DNA from: Alternaria dauci
Taxonomy: Eukaryota > Ascomycota > Dothideomycetes > Pleosporales > Pleosporaceae
Reading direction: 5' to 3'
Length of the DNA: 64,000 nt
NCBI RefSeq assembly: GCF_042100115.1
Contig: NC_091276.1
Coordinates: 1 to 64,000 of the forward strand
The position numbers and the translations under genes were made by a program. Positions 1 to 8,814 of the stretch are shown here, in pieces; position 1 is the first letter of the stretch; every line of letters starts with the position of its first letter. The notes beneath the pieces were generated by a model, which was given only the letters and a program-made list of their open reading frames with translations, made no database searches and was not told the origin of the DNA.

Positions 1-137
1 ACCCTAACCCTAACCCTAACCCTAACCCTAACCTAACCCTAACCCTAACCCTAACCCCTAACCTACCTAACCCTAACCCTAACCCTAACCCTAACCCTAA
101 CCCTAACCCTAACCCAACCCTAACCCTAACCCTAACC
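1..137. repeat. Telomeric repeat (CCCTAA)n, left chromosome end
   Basis: About 22 CCCTAA units with a few one- or two-base irregularities (CCTAA, CCCCTAA, CCTACCTAA, CCCAACCC). The C-rich strand reads 5' to 3' from position 1, as expected for a left chromosome end. The window therefore begins at a real chromosome terminus. Confidence 0.98.
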
Positions 138-765
138 GGTTACAGCTTCTTAGTTATTTAGGCTTCTTAGTTACTTAAGGCTTCTTAGTACTAGGGCTTC
201 TTAGTTACTTAGGGCTTCTTAGTTATTTAGGGCTTCTTAGTTATTTAGGGCTTCTTAGTTACTTAGGGCTTCTTAGTTACTTAGGGCTTCTTAGTTATTT
301 AGGGCTTCTTAGTTATTTAGGGCTTCTTAGTTTACTTAGGGCTTCTTAGTTACTTAGGGCTTCTTAGTTATTTAGGGCTTCTTAGTTACTTAGGGCTTCT
401 TAGTTACTTAGGGCTTCTTAGTTACTTAGGGCTTCTTAGTTATTTAGGGCTTCTTAGTTACTTAGGGCTTCTTAGTTACTTAGGGCTTCTTAGTTACTTA
501 GGGCTTCTTAGTTATTTAGGGCTTCTTAGTTATTTAGGGCTTCTTAGTTACTTAGGGCTTCTTAGTTACTTAGGGCTTCTTAGTTACTTAGGGCTTCTTA
601 GTTATTTAGGGCTTCTTAGTTACTTAGGGCTTCTTAGTTACTTAGGGCTTCTTAGTTACTTAGGGCTTCTTAGTTACTTAGGGCTTCTTAGTTACTTAAG
701 GCTTCTTAGTTATTTAGGGCTTCTTAGTTACTTAGGGGCTTCTTAGTTACTTAAGGCTTTTAAGA
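138..765. repeat. 19-bp telomere-adjacent tandem array
   Basis: Roughly 30 copies of a 19-bp unit, GCTTCTTAGTTACTTAGGG, with TTACTTAGG/TTATTTAGG variants and occasional one-base length changes. The unit contains TTAGGG on the + strand, opposite to the terminal CCCTAA. The array directly adjoins the telomere and runs into AT-rich DNA at its right end. Confidence 0.95.
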
Positions 766-2200
766 TTAATTTATATTAAAGTTAAAGTAAAATAGTAGTA
801 AAGTTTATATTTATTTTATTCTTATAATATTATTAGCTATATAGTAATATAAATAATAAAACTATATACTTTAGAAATAAATCTTACTATTAGTAATAAA
901 GGATTTAAAAAACTATACTAACTATTACTTAAAATACTTAAAAACTCTTTTTTTAAATAAAATAAAAAAAAATTTATTTTTACCTTAAATCTTTTATTAA
1001 CTTTTAATAAATACTACTTTTAAAATTATTTCTTTCTACTAGTTTACTTAATTAAAAATAGCTATATAGTTAGAAGTAGTATATAAAAGGCTATACTTAA
1101 GGAGCTATTATATAAGTATACTATTATTTTATTAAATAAGAAAAGAAGTTAAGGAAAGCTATAGTTTAAAAGTTATTTAGGAAGTAGTAGCTTAGAGTAT
1201 TATTTATTTAGTATACTAGTATAGAATCTAAGTAAACTACTTACTACTTAGATTCTATAAGTAGTATACTTTATATATATAACTAAGATCCTATTAAGGA
1301 ATAAACTAATTAGGCTTTAGCTTATTATATAGTAAGTTAATTAGAAGTAACTAGTTATTATAAAATAATAAATTATAAAAAACTACTTCTTATTTTTTAA
1401 ATAACTATACTTAGTAGTTACTAATACTTTATTATACTTTTTTTTCTTAAAGAAAAAATACTAAATTTTTATAAAATATTTTTTATTTTAAAGTATTAAA
1501 TATTTTATTCTTTTACTTTATAAATATCTTTATCTTAAATATAAGTTATACTCTTTTCTTCTTTTTATAAAGTAGTTAAAAGTTATTAAATCTAAGTAAA
1601 CCTTTATATAAGAATATAGATAAATAAAAAAGTAAAAAAATCTTATTTAATATATTACTATATACTATATACTTACCCTTAGTTAAGTAAAATAAATAAC
1701 TTTTTTTAAAAGGTTTCTTAATTATAGTAAAACTTTATAAATTCTTAATCTTTATTTAAGTTTTATATATAGTAGTATAAATTTCTTTTATAAAGATAAT
1801 ATAAGAAAGTCTTACTTAGTAGTAACTAGTATTTAGTTAATATAGCTTTAAACTATCTTTACTTATTACTTAATTAAATACTTAATAACTTTATTCTTAC
1901 TTTAGTATTTATTATTCTACTTATTTAAATAAAATTTAATTTAACTAGCTTTATTTTATACTTTTTCTTTATTTATTACTTTATTATTATAAAGTAAAAG
2001 TAGTCTAGTTTTATTACTTCTATAGTAATATTATTAAATAATAAATAAGAAAGAAAAAAATTAATTATTATAAATATATTTAGTAGAAAGTATATTTTTT
2101 AAAGATATAGTAAAAGGATTACTAACTATTTATACTAATAGATGTATAAATTTTTAAAAGATTAGGTAATACTAACTTTAATATTTATTAAAAGTTACTA
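766..2200. other. AT-rich, CA/TG-depleted block (RIP-like)
   Basis: Almost pure A/T with scattered AG, CT and TAG words. Reading from 770 to about 2140, CA, TG and CG dinucleotides are essentially absent while TA is abundant; the first clear TG is near 2143. This is the expected end state of repeat-induced point mutation. No coding potential is visible, and the original repeat cannot be identified. Confidence 0.85.
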
Positions 2201-2680
2201 TAATATAAACCTTAACTTACTATAATATAAACCTTAACTTACTATAATATAAACCTTAACTTACTATAATATAAACCGTAACTTGCTGTAACATAAACCT
2301 TAACTTACTATAACATCAACCTTAACTTACGGCAACATCAACCGCAACTTACTGCAATATTAACCGCAACTTACTGTAACATGAACCTCAACTTGCTGCA
2401 ACATAAACCTCAACTTGCTGCAACATCAACCGCAACTTGCTGCAACATAAACCTCAACTTGCTGCAACATGAACCTCAACTTGCTGCAACATAAACCTTA
2501 ACTTGCTGCAACATGAACCTCAACTTGCGGCAACATCAACCGCAACTTGCTGCAACATTAACCGCAACTTGCTGCAACATGAACCTCAACTTGCTGCAAC
2601 ATTAACCGCAACTTACTGCAACATCAACCGCAACTTGCTGCAACATGAACCTCAACTTGCTGCAACATCAACCGTGATAT
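2201..2680. repeat. 22-bp tandem array with left-to-right RIP gradient
   Basis: About 22 copies of a 22-bp unit. On the left the unit reads AACCTTAACTTACTATAATA; on the right it reads AACCTCAACTTGCTGCAACA. The differences are almost all C-to-T or G-to-A at CA/TG positions, and intermediate forms lie between. A short + strand open frame at 2503-2694 is a by-product of the repeat. Confidence 0.92.
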
Positions 2681-3228
2681 ATCGTAATGTATAATACAAC
2701 ATACTATAGTACATATTACCAACTATTGTACCACCTATTGTACCTTACTATACTACATATTACAGCTTTATACACCCGTATAAGTTCTACATACAGTATA
2801 TTATTACTTCTCCTCCAAAATCCTCTTCTGCCTTAACTCCTCTTCTCCCCAACGTAGCCGCAACTCTCCAGAACCGCTTGAAGTTCAGGGCTTTACTTCC
2901 AACCCATCTATTGTCAAACATATACAGCTGCATACGGTGAACTCAAGGTGTTTAGGAAACACACCTTTACCGCGATTTATTACAGTGTCTTTCAACAGTG
3001 TTGTGCTTGCGTCTTTTACCAGCACGTTTATTATTTTGATACAGTGTATTATCACTTTAAGAGGAATAGAGTAAGCGCATAAACTCTTACTCTACTACTT
3101 CTCTTCATTACTACGTACTGGCTTTCAAAGAACAAGAAGAGATCGATATTAGCCTAGTCCCACACTATCCTACTGGGAGGCTTGTCTTCCTTGATCTCCA
3201 AATCACCTCCAGCGTCTCTAGAACCTTT
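2681..3228. other. Intergenic, 3' side of the SF1 helicase gene
   Basis: Base composition becomes ordinary here. No gene, RNA or further tandem repeat was recognised. It presumably holds the 3' UTR and polyadenylation region of the minus-strand gene ending at 3229. Confidence 0.5.
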
Positions 3229-6200
3229 TCAATCGTACTGGTTCCAGTCGTGTGCTACGTTGCTGCACTGATCTCCACCGTGACCCTCATCATTGCCGGC
3301 GTGATCCTCATCATCGTCAGCGTGATCCTCACCCTCTGGCTTGTCCTTGGCTTCGTCTCCACCATCGTCGGCGTGATCCTCACCCTCTGGCTTGTCCTTG
3401 GCTTCGTCTCCACCATCGTCGGCATGATCCTCACCCTCTGGCTTGTCCTTGGCTTCGTCTCCACCATCGTCGGCGTGATCCTCACCCTCTGGCTTGTCCT
3501 TGGCTTCGTCTCCACCATCGTCGGCGTGATCCTCACCCTCTGGCTTGTCCTTGGCGTCATCCCGATTCCAGTCATCTCCACCGGAATAGAAAGGAATCCC
3601 ATCATCATTTGGCTTGTCCTTGGCGTCATCCCGATTCCAGTCATCTCCACCGGAATAGAAAGGAACCCCATCATCATTTGGCTTGTCCTTGGCGTCATCC
3701 CGATTCCAGTCATCTCCACCGGAATAGAAAGGAACCCCATCATCATTTGGCTTGTCCTTGGCGTCATCCCGATTCCAGTCATCTCCACCGGAATAGAAAG
3801 GAACCCCATCATCATTTGGCTTGTCCTTGGCGTCATCCCGATTCCAGTCATCTCCACCGGAATAGAAATCAATTCCATCACCGTCGACGGGGGAGGCTGT
3901 GGAAAATGTGGGGAGAGGTCCGTAGTTGGCATCGGGAAACATCTTTATGGGCTCTTCAGTGGCCTGAGAGCCCGCAGCGAAGGCCTCTATATGCTCGGCG
4001 ACATTGAACGGGGGGTTGAACTCGCACCAACCTTGAGCCAATTCTGGATCAACGTGCAATTGGATGGCGGATTTTCGGTCTAGGCACCATTTCCAAACCT
4101 TGTAGTAGGCGAGCTTGACGTACCGCTTGTCCTTGTCGGTCGCACCAGTGTATTCGGCGAGGACGCTCACAGGATTACCAACGATAACGAGGAGGGAACG
4201 CGCGCGTCCAACGGCTAGGAGCATTCGTGTGGTATGCTTGACGAAACCGAGGTCGCCAGCGTTGGTGGTGTCGAATACAATACCTTCCTTCTCGGCGCCC
4301 TGCATTTTGTCGACTGTGAAGACTTCGACGTCTCGCAGCTGGACGCTAAGTTTGAACAGCTCCTCCTCGTCAACCTGATTGGCTAAGTGCTCCATGAATC
4401 TAGCCAATACGAAGCGGATAGCGGCAACTTGCGCTACATACGGGGTGATGATAGCGACCTGCTTACCAGAAAACCCGCCAGCGATCATCTTGCAGACGGC
4501 CCGGAGGGTATAGGGAATGAAGTCCTTGTTGTAGCGAGACTTGGTGGCACCGACGATGTCGTGGCTACCTTTGACGCTGACGAAGATGACGCGATGGCCG
4601 GAGGAAATGTTGAACTGCTCCATCGCGATCTCCATGGCGCGAATGTTTTCTTCCCGGTCATCTACCCCGGGGGCCACTTCCATACGGCCACGAGGAAGGA
4701 TGTGGTTGGTGAGAGCGTTGATGTCGGAATTGAAGCGGTACTGTGTGTGCAGGTAAATAGTGGTACAGCCGCCTAGCATCGCACGATGGAAGAAAGGTAG
4801 GTCCTGCTGATCACTGAAGACGTGACGTTCCTCCGAACCACCGGCAGCAGAAGGCTTTGGCTGATGGATATCGCCGAAGAACAGGTGGGGTGTTATGGCC
4901 TTGCGCTCGACCATCAGCGGGCCCTCGTTATTATAGGCGTGCGTGTACACGAGAGGAGCGAGCGTGCTTGACTCGCTTGACTTGCCAGCCTCGTCGTGAT
5001 GAACGGCATACGGCTGCTCGAGCGTATGAGTACGCGGCTGCGAGATTACGTCGGAGGTCATGCCAATGGCTACGGCCAGTTGAGCGAGGTCCCTAATGAT
5101 CTCGTTGGTGAGAGCAGTCAGTCGGCGCATGTCATCGGCGTCGAATTCTTGGCCTGAAGCATAGAGGTCGAGCTGAAAACGGAAATCGCGGTACTTTTTT
5201 GGTTGGGCGATTTCGTGTACCACTAACTCGTTCGTATCGGCATTACGCTCCGGCACTCCGGCGAGGCGCAGAACCCACGCACCCTCCGACAGCATTTCCA
5301 ACTGAAGTCGCTTGTCGGTGAAAGACGACTTTGTCTCGGACGTCTCAAGAAGGATGCGGAATTGCGAGTCCACTGTCAGTGCGTCAAGGAACGCCATGGT
5401 CCGCCTGTCTTCACTGGACTTCTCCTGGTAAGCCGCTGCCTGCTCTTTCAGCTGGTCCTTGGTGAAGTGCTCTTCTTCGATGTATTCAAAGTAGGGCGGC
5501 TTCTCGTTCTTTAGCAGGACGTTGCGAGCAGCTTCGGACTCCTTGCGAACAACCGCTGTCTCCGTCTCTTTCATATGGCGTCGGATTACGATAGGGAAAC
5601 GTGCCTGGATGCCAGCGGCCTTGAGCTCCTTCCGTCGCTCTAGGCAGGCCGTGTAGATCCTGAGCATAGCGTCGTCGAGCTGCTTGTTCAACGGCGACGT
5701 GACCCAGAAAGCAGCAAGGCGACCAAGGCCATGGATAACGCCAGTTTGTTGAGCCTCGTAGTGCGCAACAGCCAGAGCCTCGATGATGCGTGTCTTGCCA
5801 ACGCCACCAGGACCTTGGATGAGCGCTACACCACCGGCAAGGGCGCGAAGCTTCTGCAAAACGTCGGGTTGGAGTGAGCGGTTCAGACGCTCCATGATGC
5901 TGTCCTTAGCACCGTTGTCTCCCAAATACGCGAACATGCCGGCGAAGTAGTCCACGATCTTGTCGTCTGGGAAGCGAAGGTAGGAGTTGTGGAGGATTTG
6001 AGTGACATCGCTAAAGGCATCGCCGCCTCGGAAGTAATGGTTAAGGGCGTTGATCTGGCGCTTAATTCCCACGGTGGCAGGGTTCAAGCGAGCAAAGACG
6101 TAGATGCCGCGAAGCTTACGCAATGCCTCTTCAGCTTCAGGCAAAGTACGATAGTTAAATGCACAGCTGTAGTGAACGCCCTCCTTGAACAGGGGCTGCT

Positions 6201-7704
6201 CGGCGAAGGATGCACCCAAGCGAGGGCGGTAGAGAAAGCCGCCTATGTAGCTAGCGGGCGTGATGCCTGCGGACGGTTTGATCTCAAATCGCCAGGTGTC
6301 CGCTTGCTCCTGGTAGGGACTGAACTGGATGTCCACGAAGGCGCCCTCGCGGTAGCTGGCGCCCTCTGGTACCCTGAGCTCGGCGTAGTATAACCGGTCA
6401 CCGCCGCCGCGAACCTTCATAATCTTGGTGTCGGTGATCTCGAAACCCTTCTGCTTGGCGGCCTTGCGCAGTTCGTGGACAAGGTTCTGGTAGTGCACGG
6501 TGACGTACTGTGTGTTGTTCTGGAATGCCCACTGGGGAGGGACCTTGAATCCTTTCGGCTGCTTGTCGACAGAGATCTCCATGCCAGTCTGAGGGTTGAC
6601 ACGACAGTCCTTCCAGTAGAGCAGAATCGGGTCGTTCTTGTATTGAGCTTGCATCTCTTTGTACACGGTATCCATGCGCTCTTGTGCTGACTCTGTGGCG
6701 ACCGTGAAGAAGTGCAGCACGGTGCCCTCGCCGCCATTCTCGAGGATATCGCGAGCACGATGGATGACTTCATCGAAGATCCCAAAGTTCTGGTGGGAGA
6801 AGAACCCCAATCCGTAGAGGGGGCGGGAGTTCAGAGGTTGTCCGTCAGGTTGTTCGGTTTGGAGGTCGAAGCGGAAGTGTAGGAGCATCCCTAGTTCGCT
6901 GAGTGCAAGCTTACTAGCAGCTCGCTTAACATCTTCTTGGGAAACCCTTGAGGTGAAGAACTCATCGGTGATCTTCATGGGAAGTACAGTGCAGTTGACG
7001 ATGTTGTGGGCTGTCAGGGTAATGGAGGCTGCCCGATGAGCGTGGCCACGGAGGGTGATACTAGCGTCGTCGCTCGGATAGGAAATATCCATCTCTACAC
7101 TAACGGAGGAGACATAGTGAGGGATCTTCCGAGTGAATAACTTTGTTGTGAAGCTAGGTTTATCCAGTGGTGGGGCCATGGTTTGGGCAGGAGGAAGCTC
7201 GTCTTTGCCATCCTTGGAGACGTCCTCCTTGGAGACGTCCTCCTTGGAGGCGTCCTCCTTAGGAGCACGAAACTTGCGGGTTTTGATCGGCTGGGGATAG
7301 AAGCAATCCGAGGCAACGTGGCCGAGACGGTTACAGCCGTTGCACCTAGGGCCCTGGTCTGCTGCTGGCTCACTAGGGCATTGCTTGGAGAGGTGCCCGT
7401 GACCACCGCAGTTGAAGCACTCGTTCGTGGGACAGTCGCGGTAGACATGGCCAACCTCGCCGCAGTTGGAACACGCTTGCTGTTCGAGCTTCTTGGGGCA
7501 ATCTTTGGCCCTGTGGCCTGGTTCTTTGCAGGTGAAGCAGGCGTGCTTCTCTCGGTCAGGGGCGTCGGGAAGGCCTCCGAGCTGGACAGAGTCTTTGCCG
7601 GGTGCCTCCAAGACAGCAATGCCCTGGTCGTAGACTTCTGTATCATGCGGCGCCGACGTCGGCCGGTCATTGACCATGTAGTGCATGACAGACTGGTCGG
7701 CCAT
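3229..7704 (-). CDS. SF1 (Upf1-like) helicase with four CCHC zinc knuckles
   Basis: A single uninterrupted frame of 1491 aa from ATG at 7704; the frame is open about 10 codons further upstream but without an ATG. Residues about 55-135 hold four CX2CX4HX4C zinc knuckles (for example CFTCKEPGHRAKDC and CFNCGGHGHLSKQC), which suggest single-stranded nucleic-acid binding. A Walker A motif, GPGGVGKT, lies near residue 630. FFGDIHQP looks like motif III, VFTVDKMQGAEKEGIVF like motif V and AVGRARSLLVIVGN (near 1168) like motif VI of Upf1/NFX1-type superfamily-1 helicases. The C-terminus is a very acidic low-complexity tail built from two tandem repeats. The gene is intact, next to the telomere, and divergent from a SNF2-like gene. 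The combination of domains is seen; a role in telomere maintenance or as a mobile-element relic is not shown. Confidence 0.85.
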   Translation of the reverse strand: MADQSVMHYMVNDRPTSAPHDTEVYDQGIAVLEAPGKDSVQLGGLPDAPDREKHACFTCKEPGHRAKDCPKKLEQQACSNCGEVGHVYRDCPTNECFNCGGHGHLSKQCPSEPAADQGPRCNGCNRLGHVASDCFYPQPIKTRKFRAPKEDASKEDVSKEDVSKDGKDELPPAQTMAPPLDKPSFTTKLFTRKIPHYVSSVSVEMDISYPSDDASITLRGHAHRAASITLTAHNIVNCTVLPMKITDEFFTSRVSQEDVKRAASKLALSELGMLLHFRFDLQTEQPDGQPLNSRPLYGLGFFSHQNFGIFDEVIHRARDILENGGEGTVLHFFTVATESAQERMDTVYKEMQAQYKNDPILLYWKDCRVNPQTGMEISVDKQPKGFKVPPQWAFQNNTQYVTVHYQNLVHELRKAAKQKGFEITDTKIMKVRGGGDRLYYAELRVPEGASYREGAFVDIQFSPYQEQADTWRFEIKPSAGITPASYIGGFLYRPRLGASFAEQPLFKEGVHYSCAFNYRTLPEAEEALRKLRGIYVFARLNPATVGIKRQINALNHYFRGGDAFSDVTQILHNSYLRFPDDKIVDYFAGMFAYLGDNGAKDSIMERLNRSLQPDVLQKLRALAGGVALIQGPGGVGKTRIIEALAVAHYEAQQTGVIHGLGRLAAFWVTSPLNKQLDDAMLRIYTACLERRKELKAAGIQARFPIVIRRHMKETETAVVRKESEAARNVLLKNEKPPYFEYIEEEHFTKDQLKEQAAAYQEKSSEDRRTMAFLDALTVDSQFRILLETSETKSSFTDKRLQLEMLSEGAWVLRLAGVPERNADTNELVVHEIAQPKKYRDFRFQLDLYASGQEFDADDMRRLTALTNEIIRDLAQLAVAIGMTSDVISQPRTHTLEQPYAVHHDEAGKSSESSTLAPLVYTHAYNNEGPLMVERKAITPHLFFGDIHQPKPSAAGGSEERHVFSDQQDLPFFHRAMLGGCTTIYLHTQYRFNSDINALTNHILPRGRMEVAPGVDDREENIRAMEIAMEQFNISSGHRVIFVSVKGSHDIVGATKSRYNKDFIPYTLRAVCKMIAGGFSGKQVAIITPYVAQVAAIRFVLARFMEHLANQVDEEELFKLSVQLRDVEVFTVDKMQGAEKEGIVFDTTNAGDLGFVKHTTRMLLAVGRARSLLVIVGNPVSVLAEYTGATDKDKRYVKLAYYKVWKWCLDRKSAIQLHVDPELAQGWCEFNPPFNVAEHIEAFAAGSQATEEPIKMFPDANYGPLPTFSTASPVDGDGIDFYSGGDDWNRDDAKDKPNDDGVPFYSGGDDWNRDDAKDKPNDDGVPFYSGGDDWNRDDAKDKPNDDGVPFYSGGDDWNRDDAKDKPNDDGIPFYSGGDDWNRDDAKDKPEGEDHADDGGDEAKDKPEGEDHADDGGDEAKDKPEGEDHADDGGDEAKDKPEGEDHADDGGDEAKDKPEGEDHADDDEDHAGNDEGHGGDQCSNVAHDWNQYD
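3318..3560. repeat. 51-bp coding minisatellite (5 copies)
   Basis: Five in-frame copies of a 51-bp unit in the 3' part of the SF1 helicase gene. Each encodes the 17-residue acidic unit AKDKPEGEDHADDGGDE. Copies are near identical, with a GTG/ATG difference in one, which suggests recent expansion or gene conversion. Confidence 0.92.
3545..3880. repeat. 69-bp coding minisatellite (5 copies)
   Basis: Five in-frame copies of a 69-bp unit. Each encodes 23 residues that include FYSGGDDWNRDDAKDKP. It shares the AKDKP-coding segment (TGGCTTGTCCTTGGC) with the neighbouring 51-bp array, so the two arrays probably arose from one another. Confidence 0.92.
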
Positions 7705-8072
7705 GCTGGACGATATGCAAAAACAGAGTTTCAACGGTAGGTGAGACTTTGTTTCTATACGGACAGCACATCGTTAGCAATCGATCAGCGGAACAGGAGG
7801 CCACAACAACTTACCGACAAGGGTCAATGGGTAGGTAGAGATATCGACGTTGAGAGTGGTTTGCTTTCAAGAGAAGCAATTCGGGGAAGGTGTCAAGTAG
7901 TTGGTGTGGAGGAAAGTGTTATTTGTGCAGGACTAGGTAGCGCGAGCGCGAGAGACGCTAACGCCAAGCAAATTTTGCGTTGCTCACCTTGGGTTGTGCG
8001 TGAGGAAGCGAGGAGCAAGATAAAGACACGTGAAAAGAAGGATTGGATGGAGAACGATAGGGACGCGAAGAG

Positions 8073-8088
8073 GATATGGGGATCACCC
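8073..8088 (-). promoter_or_regulatory. GGGTGATCCCCATATC motif, copy 1
   Basis: Minus-strand copy of the shared 16-mer in the divergent helicase intergenic region. It faces the SF1 gene while the other three copies face the SNF2-like gene. A transcription-factor site is an inference. Confidence 0.55.
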
Positions 8089-8299
8089 GAGTTCTACAAG
8101 TTGGTACCAAGAGACAGAAGTGGACAGCCAGTCGACCTTTGGGCAATAGGAAGATAACTATCGGACCGGCCATACAAATAAGCGAGGACATGCCAAGGTG
8201 AATGGGAGATCTAGCGAGCGTCAAGGCCACAGCAATGCGCAGCGTGTAGCCGGCTACGTCTTGGCTCTCTCCTTCGCGACTACAGTTAGTCCTACGGCT

Positions 8300-8316
8300 G
8301 GGTGATCCCCATATCT
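8300..8316 (+). promoter_or_regulatory. GGGTGATCCCCATATCT motif, copy 2
   Basis: Full 17-bp match, followed by a CT-rich stretch. Confidence 0.6.
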
Positions 8317-8392
8317 CTTTTCGCTTTCTTTTGTTTGGTTCTATCAACTTCTATGCTCGATTCAGTTCACGATGACGGCCAGAACTGCGTTT

Positions 8393-8409
8393 GGGTGATC
8401 CCCATGTCT
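8393..8409 (+). promoter_or_regulatory. GGGTGATCCCCATGTCT motif, copy 3
   Basis: One mismatch to the other copies (A to G), again followed by a pyrimidine-rich stretch. Confidence 0.55.
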
Positions 8410-8467
8410 CTCCCTACTTTCCCTGCTCCTTGTCTCTCTTCTCCCTCTGCTCGCTTTCTATACACTC

Positions 8468-8484
8468 GGGTGATCCCCATATCT
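8468..8484 (+). promoter_or_regulatory. GGGTGATCCCCATATCT motif, copy 4
   Basis: Exact copy of the 17-mer, about 75 bp after copy 3 and about 330 bp before the SNF2-like start codon. Confidence 0.6.
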
Positions 8485-8814
8485 TTTATCAACTTTCTCT
8501 GTTTCGCGCGTACGCAACGTGAGCCCGCGTCAGAGTCTTGTGCGCTGTACCCGCAATGCTCAACAGTGAGCGCTCACGCCAGAACCGGGTGGCTATACTA
8601 TGCCCTACTCCTGGTCATCGTTCTACTAGGCTCAGTACGGGCGACGAGGCTAAAATTACTGGGAGCTTCCCCTTTCACTTTTCACCGCTCTCCGGCTGTT
8701 TCCTCGCGCATGTTGCCACAACACGAACGTTGCGACGCTCGCCGCAACACCACCCACCCACCACGTACCGCAGCATCGTCAACCTGCATACACCTTCTAC
8801 CACGGGTGACTAGG

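Larger units (their letters stand above)
7705..8814. promoter_or_regulatory. Bidirectional promoter region between two helicase genes
   Basis: A 1.1-kb region between the divergent SF1 helicase (start 7704) and SNF2-like gene (start 8815). It contains four copies of a 16-17-bp motif, GGGTGATCCCCATATCT, listed separately, three of them followed by pyrimidine-rich stretches. No convincing gene is present, although the SNF2 frame stays open upstream to 8302. Confidence 0.6.

Noticed and set aside
2503..2694. 63-aa + strand frame in the 22-bp array
   Set aside because: Repeat-driven low-complexity frame with no gene context.
3250..4083. 277-aa hydrophobic + strand frame and other long frames opposite the SF1 helicase 3' end
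   Set aside because: They are antisense shadows of the 51-bp and 69-bp in-frame repeats; the minus-strand helicase frame explains the region.
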